Below are positions 23,101-32,100 of a DNA stretch of 64,000 bases, piece by piece. Made by a program: the position numbers and the translations under genes. The notes beneath the pieces were generated by a model that had not been told where the DNA came from, ran no database searches, and saw only the letters and a list, made by a program, of their open reading frames with translations. Source of the DNA: Setophaga petechia (taxonomy: Eukaryota > Chordata > Aves > Passeriformes > Parulidae); NCBI GenBank assembly GCA_024362935.1, contig JANCRA010000007.1, positions 12,712,503 to 12,776,502 of the forward strand. The letters are read 5' to 3'. Position 1 is the stretch's first letter, and each line of letters opens with the position of its first letter.

Positions 23101-24198
23101 CCTCAAACAGACCCACCCCTCTCAGAAGTTCTTATAAGACATTCACAGCTATGAATGTCAAATGATAGCTATCCAACACTGCACAGAGTTTGGCAGCTAA
23201 AACTCATTAAGCAATTAAACTTTTTCCTAAGTTGAATGTATTCTGAGTCTAAAGGCTTTCTGGTGACTAACACATCACCATAATTCATTTCCAATTAGGA
23301 ATTAATAACTCAACTCAAAATAGAGCAAAGAGTGGCCCTGTGCTGAAAGGAGATCCACAGTGTGCTGCAGAGCAGGTCATATCATGGGTGACTTTGGGCA
23401 AGCCCTTTTTTACAGTGCAGAAGACTTTATCTTCCCCTTTATTAACAGCATCAGGCCCACTGAAACAATTTATATCTTAAATGTTAACAACATCTGTGAC
23501 AGGGAGACGCAGGAGATAAGAACTGTTCCTTGTTTGTACCACATCTGGGAAAACCAGAGTGTGATCTCAGCAGTGGTGTCCAGATAGTAAAATGGAGGGA
23601 AAAACAAACTATGGAAAAGGTTAAGAATGAGGTTGCACAACACCACCATGCCATGTGTGTGCACAGCCTCAGCTTGTGCTGCATAAGGACACTAGATGAC
23701 TCTTAAATTCCATCTGCACCATCCAAGTCTGAAAACAAGAATTCAAGATCACCATACGCACCATAACAAAGATAACCACAGAATTGTAATAACAGGATCT
23801 GACATAGGCTATCCCAAGATAAATTTTCAGCAGTCCATTGGCCTGTCTAGGGTTATTTTTGATTCCGTACTCTTGAAGAAATAAAAAAACTGAATTCTGT
23901 GGGCTAAAAATATTAAAATCTCCACCACTTCTAGCGCATAACTCCAAGAGTAACCCATATGCACAGTACCCTGGGAGATTATGGAAAATTACAAACAATT
24001 TCCTGCATTTTTTGTTTGGTTTGATTTTTTTAGGGAATTAAGGAAAGGAAAAAGAAAGCATTACCTATACAGCACAGCGACTAAATAAACAACGAGGCGA
24101 AGCAAAGCTCCAACTACGACACCATAAGGAGGCAGGAGGGGTCCAGGGGTTGTCATGTCCGTGGGCCTGGCCCTGGGGGGGCCCCGAGGGCTGACCAT
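2154..24198 (-). CDS. Threonine dehydratase/serine racemase-like PLP protein with N-terminal membrane anchor and ACT domain (whole gene model)
   Basis: Twelve coding exons join in phase to about 543 residues: 24198-24065, 16871-16529, 12432-12316, 11425-11184, 7149-6984, 6537-6441, 5569-5494, 4858-4733, 3528-3361, 3049-2992, 2339-2276, 2194-2154. Seen: a hydrophobic segment at about residues 26-43; a linker; the dehydratase entry motif FEDISAAAFKIQ; the lysine motif TGSVKERG (Lys185); SDSNFSM where the family has S-x-G-N-H-x-Q; PAGGHCGLLAG where it has a four-glycine loop; ICSGNLEL where it has SGGN; and an ACT-like tail from about 450. Known family members deaminate Thr/Ser or racemise Ser using PLP. 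Inferred: a membrane-bound, divergent member whose activity cannot be assumed. No frameshift or internal stop is needed, so it looks intact rather than a pseudogene. Confidence 0.8.
2276..2339 (-). CDS. Dehydratase-like gene, candidate ACT-domain exon
   Basis: The acceptor is GAAACCCCAG and the donor G|GTAAGC. The peptide begins VEVKLEIL and ends GAEMLL, consistent with an ACT beta strand and helix. If the donor is not used, the frame runs on to a TGA at 2261-2259 with tail GKQSL. The phase agrees with the exon before it. Confidence 0.5.
2992..3049 (-). CDS. Dehydratase-like gene, ACT-domain exon
   Basis: The exon starts after TTTGATCTAG and ends at GTCGAG|GTAAGA. It reads VLDIKQERTFVTSELFTVE, with the first codon split as AG|A. 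The pattern VL-[DE]-I-x-H/Q-x-R is typical of the second ACT strand in threonine dehydratases. Confidence 0.75.
3361..3528 (-). CDS. Dehydratase-like gene, exon with C-terminal PLP motif and ACT start
   Basis: The acceptor is TCTGTTTTCAG and the donor ACAAG|GTAAAT. The exon begins VAVVICSGNLEL, aligning with the family VVVLSGGNIDL. The serine that normally contacts the pyridine nitrogen of PLP is a cysteine here, and the first Gly is Ser. Further on, CRFSLVISDCPGDMSKLLEF is a clear ACT-domain opening (…D-x-PG-x-[LM]-x-x-LL). Confidence 0.88.
4733..4858 (-). CDS. Dehydratase-like gene, exon with C-terminal helices
   Basis: The acceptor is TCTCTCTTTCAG. The donor AAAAG|GTACAG is chosen over the earlier GG|GTAAAA because only it restores phase with the next exon. 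The exon reads EEDILISMLRLLEYERAT, then VDAEGAIGLAALVAGKLPEL, matching the family E-[EK]-I-x-x-A-x-R-L-L … E-x-A-G-A-x-x-L-A-A-L pattern. The glutamate in DAEGA corresponds to the family substrate/PLP-side Glu. Confidence 0.88.
5278..5352 (+). mobile_element. CR1-like retroposon 3' fragment
   Basis: The text GGGAGTTGGACTTGATAATC followed by TCTCTTTCAATTTGAGA and CTGTGATTTCTATG resembles the conserved 3' end of bird CR1 elements. It is short, diverged and intronic. Confidence 0.65.
5494..5569 (-). CDS. Dehydratase-like gene, short exon
   Basis: The acceptor is TTTTGAAATCTGCAG and the donor GTGAG|GTAGGTG. The exon reads VSGVCFGSNSLQLTGKLVDK, then VVAV. This corresponds to the family stretch with ADG-x-A-V-x-x-x-G … x-x-x-V-D-x-x-V-x-V. 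Both phases agree with the neighbours: split Asp before, split Arg after. Confidence 0.85.
6441..6537 (-). CDS. Dehydratase-like gene, exon after the glycine loop
   Basis: The acceptor is CTCTTCTCCTCAG and the donor GGAG|GTGAGA. The exon begins GVESESFPVLQQSLKAGHP, matching the family G-V-E-P/S … x-x-A-L-x-A-G-x-P segment. The tail (NDDQACNNHHFYG) lacks the usual T-[IL]-A-D-G, giving YG-D-VSG instead. Confidence 0.85.
6984..7149 (-). CDS. Dehydratase-like gene, glycine-loop exon
   Basis: The acceptor is CCTTCCTTCCCCAG and the donor GTAATT|GTAAGT. The exon reads YLSGLGTVGLEMYEQVPKLD, then AVIFPAGGHCGLLAGSAAAL and KHLNPHISVI. This matches family G-Q-G-T-x-x-L-E … VP-x-x-D-A-[LV]-[VI]-x-P-x-GGGG-L-x-A-G. 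The phosphate-binding four-glycine loop is GGHCG here. Confidence 0.9.
7150..11183. other. Intron of the dehydratase-like gene
   Basis: No further exon is required by phase. It holds a 16-base G run followed by a pyrimidine tract (9642-9690). I see no other gene in it. Confidence 0.6.
9642..9657 (+). repeat. Poly-G tract (16 G)
   Basis: Sixteen consecutive G, followed within a few bases by TTTCCTTC and a run of ten or more T. It is a simple repeat, prone to length variation and to sequencing error. Confidence 0.9.
11184..11425 (-). CDS. Dehydratase-like gene, asparagine-loop exon
   Basis: The acceptor is AACCCTGCTTTCAG and the donor GGAAGA|GTGAGT. The exon starts EQQRKGVIVASDSNFSMAVA and contains PVFVILCTSTAPARVRMC and YGAMVISYGATGKDSQLHA. 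It ends with NGYLYLEE. This is the small-domain region following the lysine motif in serine racemase and TdcB: x-V-V-x-x-S-S-G-N-H-G-Q … P-x-x-I-V-x-P … K-x-x-x-x-x-x-Y-G-A. The Asn of the N-loop remains but its Gly, His and Gln do not. The exon is markedly CpG-rich against AT-rich introns. Confidence 0.9.
12316..12432 (-). CDS. Dehydratase-like gene, catalytic-lysine exon
   Basis: The acceptor is TTTATCTGCTCCAG and the donor CCTCAG|GTATAA; phase 0 on both sides, 39 codons. The exon begins YSRLSKQYGMDIYLKKEFLQ and then reads YTGSVKERGVLYLLMSLPQ. The family motif is T-G-S-F-K-x-R-G-A, where Lys forms the Schiff base with PLP. Lys185 is present. Confidence 0.92.
13247..13285 (+). repeat. Perfect inverted repeat/hairpin
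   Basis: The left arm GCAGTAAGCCTG and the right arm CAGGCTTACTGC are exact reverse complements. Three more G-C pairs form inside after one bulged base, leaving an 8-base loop TGCCAGCT. It is intronic; function unknown. Confidence 0.85.
14909..15485. mobile_element. Solo-LTR-like block of avian endogenous retrovirus type
   Basis: The block starts TGTCATGGTTTAACC. It continues with an (AATA)n tract at 15050-15068, TCCCTTTGGTCAGTTG, CTTGACTCTGTGTAAG and GAAGAAAATTCACTCTGCCC, then ends near GCCAAAAC…CTGCA. This succession resembles LTRs common in bird genomes. I see no gag, pol or env frame next to it, so it reads as a solo LTR in the intron of the dehydratase-like gene. End points and orientation are approximate. 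Confidence 0.6.
16529..16871 (-). CDS. Dehydratase-like gene, linker and domain-entry exon
   Basis: The acceptor is TTTATTTGTTTTCAG and the donor GCATG|GTAGGG, 114 codons plus one base. The start reads DDNKIKKQDIPAVCDLHCC, and the middle INPERLKDFGEEDYLNGDVK. The end is RLIRFEDISAAAFKIQCGVQ followed by KTPCM. The last part is the dehydratase opening (F-x-D-I-x-x-A … V-x-x-T-P). The first ~95 residues have no family match I can name and form a linker between the anchor and the enzyme domain. Confidence 0.88.
16872..24064. other. Long intron of the dehydratase-like gene
   Basis: About 7.2 kb between the anchor exon and the enzyme exons. I found no exon that would fit between them by phase, and see only AT-rich unique-looking sequence with small A/T runs. 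Confidence 0.5.
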
Positions 24199-24367
24199 GA
24201 CCCCTGAGGGGGATAAAGGAGCGCTCTAGCTCTAAGTCAGACAGCAATATTCTCCAACCTTTGCCAGAAAGGATCGTAGTCTTCATCTTCCCTGTAGCGC
24301 TCCCTGGGACTTCTGTTTTTTAAGACCCTGAAGTAGATAAACTGTGCTGCAAAATTCATGGTAACTC
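24065..24367 (-). CDS. Dehydratase-like gene, start exon with membrane-anchor segment and uORF
   Basis: The acceptor GCTTTGCTTTGCACCAG precedes base 24367. The main ATG is at 24198 in a strong context (GGGGTCATGG), with an in-frame TAG upstream. It codes 44 codons plus AG: MVSPRGPPRARPTDMTTPGP then LLPPYGVVVGALLRLVVYLV and AVLY. Residues 26-43 are hydrophobic with one Arg, like a signal anchor. The end TATAG|GTAATG completes Arg with the G that opens the exon at 16871, exactly in phase. If the intron is kept, a TAA follows at once and the product is a 45-residue microprotein. Confidence 0.65.
24237..24359 (-). CDS. Upstream ORF (40 codons) in the leader
   Basis: An ATG in a good context (GTTACCATGA) opens a 40-codon frame: MNFAAQFIYFRVLKNRSPRE, then RYREDEDYDPFWQRLENIAV and TGA. 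It ends 38 bases before the main ATG and is in another frame. The composition (aromatic start, dense charges, W) is more protein-like than random. It could be a translated microprotein or a translational brake on the main frame. Confidence 0.45.
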   Translation of the reverse strand: MNFAAQFIYFRVLKNRSPRERYREDEDYDPFWQRLENIAV

Positions 24368-24525
24368 CTGGTGCAAAGCAAAGCTGGGACACTGCTGGCA
24401 GGGGACACACTTGCCTGGGAGAAGTGTCAGCCCTGCGCTGCCAGGGTGGGAAATGGCAGGCAATGTGCTGTAAGCAGCTCTCAGGGCTGGCTCGGGGGAG
24501 TGCCTTTGAAAGAGATGGCTGCTGC

Positions 24526-24533
24526 TATTTAAA
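24526..24533 (-). promoter_or_regulatory. TATA-like element (weak)
   Basis: The minus strand reads CTCTTTAAATAGC about 165 bases upstream of the uORF start. It could support an internal promoter, but the good splice acceptor at 24368 argues for an upstream first exon instead. Confidence 0.2.
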
Positions 24534-24948
24534 GAGATTATTTCAGAGCCCAACCTGTCCTTGTCAATTTGAGTCAGGGCCTGGATTATGCTTGGGTGAC
24601 GCTCTGTTAGCAGGACACTTGAAGCTTTAGTTACTTACTGCTTAGCTGTGGAGCATGATCCCCATCAGCTGCAGGGCCCATGACCGAGCAGCAGGAAAGG
24701 GGTGCCAGGTTTGGGGTCTCTGCAGGGATCCTTTCAGGCAGCACCAAGGGACATGGCTCCTCATGACTGAGGCACAGAGGAGACAGTTCAGCTTGTGTGG
24801 GTCTTCTCTTGGCACAGGTCCCTGAAGCAGAAAAATACAGGTATCTATATCATAAAGAACACAAAACACCATCTAGGTGAAGGACTGTAGCAACAGTTAG
24901 CTATATCTATATAGATATCTGTTATATCTATCTTTACATATATATATA

Positions 24949-25000
24949 TGGAGTTTATATATCTATATAGAAATATATGTGTGTATATATATAAACTCCA
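24949..25000 (+). repeat. AT-rich palindrome, 14-bp perfect arms
   Basis: TGGAGTTTATATAT at 24949-24962 and ATATATAAACTCCA at 24987-25000 are exact reverse complements around a 24-base TA-rich spacer. The flank at 24901-24948 is also a (TATATC/TA) simple repeat. Confidence 0.9.
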
Positions 25001-28000
25001 TCTAAATCTGTCTTTCTTTGCCCTGAGAGAGCACTAGCAAAGGCAGAGACACAGTTCCAGATGCAGCAGGGATGGGGCAGAGGTCCTTTTGTGGTTCCTC
25101 TCATCTCAAATATATTCCTGATGGACTGCAGTCTTCAGACTGCCTGGAGATGAACCAGGTATCTATTCCCAGGTATGAGAGGGCCCTCAGCACCCTCTGC
25201 TTTCTAGTGAGAGCATATAAAATCTTAGTCTCCAAGACAGAGAACAGACATGTCATGAAATCTAACCCAAGCTGTGACCTAACTCTCCCCACAGGATATA
25301 ATGAGAAATAATCACATTTATATGGGAGAGTCAAAATAAATGCTCAAATAGTCTTCTGGGATCTCTGGAAAGTCTGAGCTGTGCTGGTGGAGCCTTCCCT
25401 ACACTGGTGTGGCAGGCAGGCCCATGTTCTCTTGACTTCATCAGAACTGATGAAGCTCCAGATTCACCATTTTTTCCAGTTTCTCACACACAGACCCCTT
25501 TTATTCTTTCTTTTCCAGGTGGTGGATGTGCAGGCTGTGGTGGTGCCATGTGCTACAAGTGGCCACAGCCCAGCAGCACGCTGCTGCCAGGGGAGATGAG
25601 GAAAGAATGCACTCAGCTGCTGCCAGCACTTGCAGCCCTGCAGCCAAGTTAACCTTCAGGCCAACTTCACTGGTGCCCTGAAGGGCAGAGGGAAGGCAGG
25701 GGGAGTTACCACTCTGTTCACAACACAGCCGAACTTCAATGGTGGGCAGGAAATGGAACTTTATAGCAGTGAGAATGCCAATTCCTTTGGCTCTTGGGTA
25801 TCTGAGGGTCCAGACTGATAAGCCCAAGTCTTGACATGAATTCAGTTCCTCACAACAAGGCTTGATCTGTATCTGTGACTGATACTTGTAGACCACACTG
25901 CATGGGTGAAAGGACTGCTGGGACCATTTGGTCAAGGAGCTGGAAAAAAATTCACCAAGCTGTGGCATGACAGAAGTACATGAAGCACTGAATTGCTATC
26001 CCTGTAAAACACTCCCAAACAAGCAGCCAGCTATAGAAAAAGAATCTTTGGGAATTTCTGCTGCAGATTTCAGCCCATGTCAAACATTCTTTCAAAGCCC
26101 TTGCCACTTCCAAACCTGTTCACAGTGCTTTAAAACATACCACAATTACCACAGGAAGGAAAAACTAGCTTTCAGCTTTGATTTTTTCTTTTGTATGGGT
26201 GGAAGGAAGGGATAAGTAAGATACAATTGCAGTGCTAGTACAGTTAAGTGATATCTAACACAATCACCATGAAACTGTCAAGGACACTAAGTTACAAGTC
26301 ACCCAGGAGATGACATTTCTTTTCAAATCTAGTTTCTTATTTCCCTCCAAGCTGCTCTTTGGTGGGTTCTAAGGGAAGGAAACCAATGCCTCAGTGCTGT
26401 ATAGCTTTCTGAAGGTTTCATTTACAACTTCCACACTGCCACCACTCACACTTTGTGTGTTTGTGTAAAGAAATCATCGTTCATATCCCCCCAGCTTTAG
26501 GCTGAGACCTCAGTATAACCAGACTTGGTCAGAGGCACTGTGGACATCTGAAATGGCAGTTATTGGGAAGTGGTTTTATCCACATCATAATAAATCATTA
26601 TCTTGTACTTCAACAATTTTGAGTCCAAAGAAAAAAACAAACCACACAGTTAAATCAACAGAGAGAACTGAAATACAGTGCTCATGTGCTGGTGTGTAAG
26701 AAAAAGCAATGTTTAGCACTGGAAAGAACTGGAAAATTCACATCTCAGAATAACAGTTTTCCACTCACCAGGTCATATATAACTGCCAGCCTTCCTCCCT
26801 CAGTCCCGGGCGCAAGCCCCATTAAGAACAGCATAATGTGGAGAGTAACAGCTGCTTCTTTTTCTAGAAAACATTTTAAACAAAGTTATGCTGCACTTTT
26901 CCTGAACTAAAAAATAAAATAGAACCATTTTTCTGTCAGAATGGAAAACAATGCTTCATTCTCTTGTAACCAAAGAGAACTCAGTTTGGACATCACTGAG
27001 AAAAATAGCTATGGCCATTGTAAATAAGGACTTTATTGAATTACAGGACTTGAGAGATTGTTTTGAAGGGTTAGCCAAGCTTTTCCCTACACTAAATAAA
27101 ATTAATAACATTTCCAACCTTAGTGAGAACAGCATGGGTGGGAAGTGATAGTCTATCCAAAGCAGAGAATTCTTTACAGAATTTGATCACTTGCAGAAGG
27201 AAAGAGGGTGGAGACAGTCTGCAGTTAAGCCAAGAAAAACAATAAAACTTTCTGAGAGAATAGCAACTCAAAAAACCAAAACGATAATTGGGGATTATGC
27301 AACATATTGAGGCAAATGTGGTGGTAAACCACTGTGATAATCAGTATGGATAAAAAAATACAGGCAACTCATAAAGAATTGCCAACTAAAAAAAAATAAA
27401 CCAGAAAGAAGAAGAAAAAAAAAAGAATAGGCACCAAAAAGATGCCCATATCCTTCTAATTAAAGATACTAATTTAACTCCCATCTCAGTTTCTTCATAA
27501 ATCAATATTCATAGAGAAGACTGAAGCTTCAGCCTCAAGTGTTTATATTTTTATTTGTTTATATTTGTCAGTAGTTGATCCACAACAGTAAAATGTCACA
27601 TTCCCATTCACTATCTTTAAGGATCTCAGAAAAGGCTGACAAGGTTGATTCAAATCAGTGGAAATAGAAGTAGCTTCCTCAAAAGCTGGATTTCACAGAG
27701 CCTGAAAGAAAGAGCAGGCATCAATTCAAAGAACATATTTGCTGGAACAAGAGGCAACAGGGGAGGCTGGACGTGCCTTATCTAAAGTTATGGGACAGAC
27801 TGTATCTGTTTTATGTAAACATTTTGCAGAAAGGATGAGATATTTCTCAAGGCAAAGAACAAAAGCTTACATAAGAGTCCAAAAATTATCTCCTCAAAAT
27901 AGTAACTATATCCATAAGAGGTCTAATACTAAGATGCTGAAACTATAGCATTCGATGAGGAAAAACTGGCGACACAAAGCTTGTACCTTGCTGTAACAAA

Positions 28001-28689
28001 AAAATGTACATTCTCTTCTGAGACTAAATAACTGGTAAGAACCAGCAAAATATTTTGTGCTGCTATTTGAGATATTTAACATCTTGCTTATCTCAGTTTC
28101 AAGTGGTAGGATAACATTTATAATACATGCAGAGGCAGCAGATTAGCATTGCAGATGCATGAAAGTACCCAGGAGTCTGTTCTAAGCCACCTCACAAAAT
28201 CATATTAATGAACAAAGACTGTATCCAGTTATCTTTGAATAACATGAGATCCCTTATGCTGTCACTGGCCCGTGTGGGTCTAAAGCACTGGTCATGCAGT
28301 TGTGTTCACACGAAGTGGAAGCGCCCTGGCTGAAGCCCACCCAGGGAATTGCTGAAAATCCACATTTGGTTCTCTGTGCAGAGAACAGCAACTGTGATCA
28401 GCTGTTTCACTTCTGCTTTTCCAGACACATTAGACCATCAGTGGCACCATATAATTTCAAAGCACTACTGCAATAATTTCTTTCTCACTAACAGAGATCA
28501 TCGGGCATTCAAATGGCAAGTGAACGTGAGCTGAAGCACAATTGGCGCTGGGGGTTTTTAACAAACGTTACTCCCAGAGGGATTCTGATTTGCCACAGCC
28601 TATACACAACCGCTACACGATGCTTTCAGAGGCTCACAATGCCTCGGAGGATGTGTGAGCCAGCAGCACAGACGGAGTTCCTGCTGAGC

Positions 28690-29160
28690 CGGTGGGTGCC
28701 CGCCGGGTGCCACTCCCTGGCACGGGCACGGACCGAGCTCTGCTCCCCCGCCGGCCCCAGCGCGATCAAGGTCAAGCACGAACAGCCGGGGCTGTGACCC
28801 TGTCCGAGACACTCAGGGATCCAAATCCTCTTCCCTGTCCTGCCGCTGTGCTAATTAAAACACTGAACTCTGGGCTGCAGTTCACGCTGTGCCGGAGACC
28901 AGCTCACCTGGGCTCTGCCCAGCGCTGCTGCGGGAGGAGGAGAGAGAAGCAGCCGCCGGAGCCGAAGATGGGGCAGCAGGGGAAGCGGCCCCCGGGTAAG
29001 CTGGTGGCCAGAAATGGGTCACCTCAGTGCCGCCTGAGCGGCAGCTCCCCGGCTGCCGGGGCCAGGCACACGCGGGTGCCAGCCCGCTCCCCGCGGCCCT
29101 GCCCCTGCCCCTCTGCCGGGCCGCTGCCCCCGCCTCGCCCCCGCGCTCCCCTTCCAACAA
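28690..29160. promoter_or_regulatory. CpG island, probable promoter (possibly bidirectional)
   Basis: This is the most CpG-dense stretch in the window outside exon 11184-11425. On the minus strand, GCCCAG|GTGAGC at 28908 is a strong donor that could join a non-coding first exon to the acceptor at 24368. On the + strand, GCCGAAGATGG at 28968 followed by CCCGG|GTAAGC at 28995 could open a short + strand exon (MGQQGKRPP). No + strand downstream exon was recognised. Confidence 0.55.
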
Positions 29161-32100
29161 GCCCATCAAAGCTGTGCAGTCAAGTCCCTCCCAGTGGCCC
29201 CAGCGGAACACTCTGTGCACCCTGCACTGCTATAATTTCTTCTAAATTCAAACCATAGGCTTTTGCCCCATCAGCTTCTCCCAATTCACCTTTTTAATGA
29301 TGAAGAGATTAGTTCAGAATTATTTATAGTATCCTGATGATTCAATTGACTCCTGTCCTCACCTTTGATACTTCTTATTTCTCGAACACATGCAATGAGC
29401 CCTCCATTTCCCTTTGACTTTTTTATCCTCTAATCTTGTATTTCCTCTTTTCTCAGGGTTAATGAGAAGAGACGTTAGAGAGTCACCACTGTGAAAGTCA
29501 TACCTTCATTATTCTCTAGATAGCAAAAGTAGTATTCAAAAAGATAAAAACAGGTAGCACTTATAGAAATAAAAATTACAGAAAGACATAGATTAATATC
29601 TGCATTAAGACATAATATTTCTGTTATTCTTACTAAGAGTTCCAGTGGTGAGTATGGATTAAAGAACATTTGGGACAGATAATCTAAAGCATTTTACTGC
29701 ATCTGCACAGAATACTGTAACAGATCTTTCAACTTTGAGCTAACTGGTCTCTTAAGGCAAGGAAGGCTGTCCTAAAATCTGACACTGGAAATGGCATCCA
29801 TGCTATCCAAATTTCCTACATGGATGCTGCTTCAGGTGATAATTCTTCCTCCTTCCATCCATTCATGCAGACACAGCAAACTAATAGCAAGTACAGCAAC
29901 CATCAGGCTCCCTCCTAAATACATGTGGAACTGATTGCACTTTAACGAACTCATTAGAAAAAAATTTAGAAAAGGGGTGGAGGACACAGTCAAGTTCACA
30001 TCTGTTTTCCAACAATTGGAGTCAATGTTCTGCCTCTGGAGTTTGTGGAGTGTGCTAATCTGTTCATTTGTTCATCTGCTCACAAGGTTTTTCATGCCTT
30101 GAACCAACTTGTAATAGAAATCTTTTCATGGGCCCTTCTCTTCCTTCTTACAGTTATACTATTTCCCTATGGCAATTACCACACATTCTCCTGTTAAGTA
30201 GAGGCATTATGGAAGTATTTAAGTTGTCTTTTACTGCAGTTTTCCAGCTGGAATTAAAGAGGTGAGAAGCCATCAGTACCATACAGTAATAATCAGCTGT
30301 ACTGTTGGGGAATCTTGTTGGACAGGATCCATCATGTGATTAACTACACAGGCAGCAGGATGAAAAAAGATTCCTACACATTCTTGTTCACTCTCTGCCT
30401 GGAAACATGTATTGGAAGCATGTTTGAAGAAAAATTGCAGCTAAAGACATAAGGGATCTATAATAACAAAGGCACTACTCTCATCCTGCTACAGTATTGT
30501 ATATTCACTCACGCACGTACTCTAAAAGGAATTTTAACCAGGGATTTTTACTGCATTGGCTTTAAAATTATACACATACTGTAAATTTTCAGAGAATTGG
30601 CAGTAGAATGATCAACTTGGCTTCTCCCTCTGGCACGTCATTCTTCCCCTTGCAAGTCTCCATGACCTTGTGGTAATTAAGAGGAAAGGAGACCATGCCG
30701 AGTGGCAAAGAAAATAGGATTTATTTCCAGCTGTTTCTCTGTTTTGTTAGCTATCTCCACTCACATGGCAAACATTACCTATATTCAAAGGCTTCACATA
30801 CATGGCTGATGCCTCCCCTACTGGAGAAAGGTACACAGGTATTAAGTAACAGACCTTTGCTATTGTCATGACTCGTGTTCAGCAAGGTGCTACTCAACAT
30901 GTGAGTAGCTTCTCAGGTATTAGCAGGTCCTTCATGGAATGAAATTGTGGCTTCAGTTTCAAGTAATTATCTCATTTAATTGGTGTGGTTTGCAATACCA
31001 ATCTGCTAAAGACACTAGCTGAGTAATCTTAATTGGGGAATAATCAAGGACTTCCCCTGTATTATTTTCCCTGAGTATTATCCACCACAGACTCACAGAT
31101 CTATTTCCCATTTTTATGTGACGCAAATGGGTGCACATAAAGTTACAACAGCAAAGGGCCACAACCTTCTGCAACAGAAAACAGAGCAAATATCAGGCCA
31201 CCATGTGTGCAATACAAGACTGGGAGTAAAGAGTCTATTCATGAATCACTAATTTTGCTGGGAATATAGTTAATCCAGCTTTCTAAGGTTTCTTTTAAAG
31301 AAAAGAAAGGTTCCTTTTCATTAAAATGGGTGGGCACACTGCATATAATATTTCATAGGGTTCCTGAGGCATGGCCAGCCTTCATAAAATGCCTGAAATC
31401 TGTCAAATGAAAGGACATAAGTTGTTAAAATACAAAACAAACAACATAATTCACTAATATTCCATGTGACCCACCTTTTCCTTCAGCTTTCTGATTCAGT
31501 TTCCTTGCGGATCATTGCTCAGGAAGCTGAATCCACAGACTGAAAACAGCCTGAAGCCATGGGATGCTTACCTAATGCTGGCAAACAGAATCCAGCCTAG
31601 TGTGCTGGCACCAAGATGACACCAGAGAGTCAATTCCTGCAGCTGACTCACTGCTGGCCCTAGGCGTAGCACAAAATGTATTGTTTTGAAGAAGGCTGGA
31701 TCAGAGTAGTTTGCTCCATGACACACAGGCTTGTTAACTTCTCCAGGGACGGCAGAGACAGGGCTGATCTTCACAGAGCTTCACACTATGAACCGTGTGA
31801 TATGGGGTTTTTAACTGCATCAGAAATTATGCCTTCATGACAATAGCAGGAGAACTTGACATTTTTTGATATCCCCTGTAAATCGAGATAATAAACACGA
31901 GTATATGTTGATATGCACAGACCAGAGAAGGGCTTGCAGTGGCACAGGGAAGGTGAACACTCATTCAAGGATCACTCACTCAAGGCTGCAGACCTGTAAC
32001 TCCACAGAGTCTGCCTGAGAACGACAGAGGCAAGGAGGCTCTGTGGAGACCGCCAGGGATGTGCGCTAAAAATCACCACTATCCAAAGCTTTCAATGGCC

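Larger units (their letters stand above)
24368..28680. other. Probable 5' intron of the dehydratase-like gene
   Basis: No supported exon. It contains the AT-rich palindrome at 24949-25000. Open frames here lack splice and family support. Confidence 0.4.

Noticed and set aside
25501..25968. 155-codon minus-strand open frame
   Set aside because: Ala/Ser/Cys-rich chance frame opposite other open frames; no recognisable domain.
28692..29258. 188-codon + strand open frame
   Set aside because: It lies in the CpG island where stop codons are rare by composition; there is no family resemblance, and the minus strand is open too.
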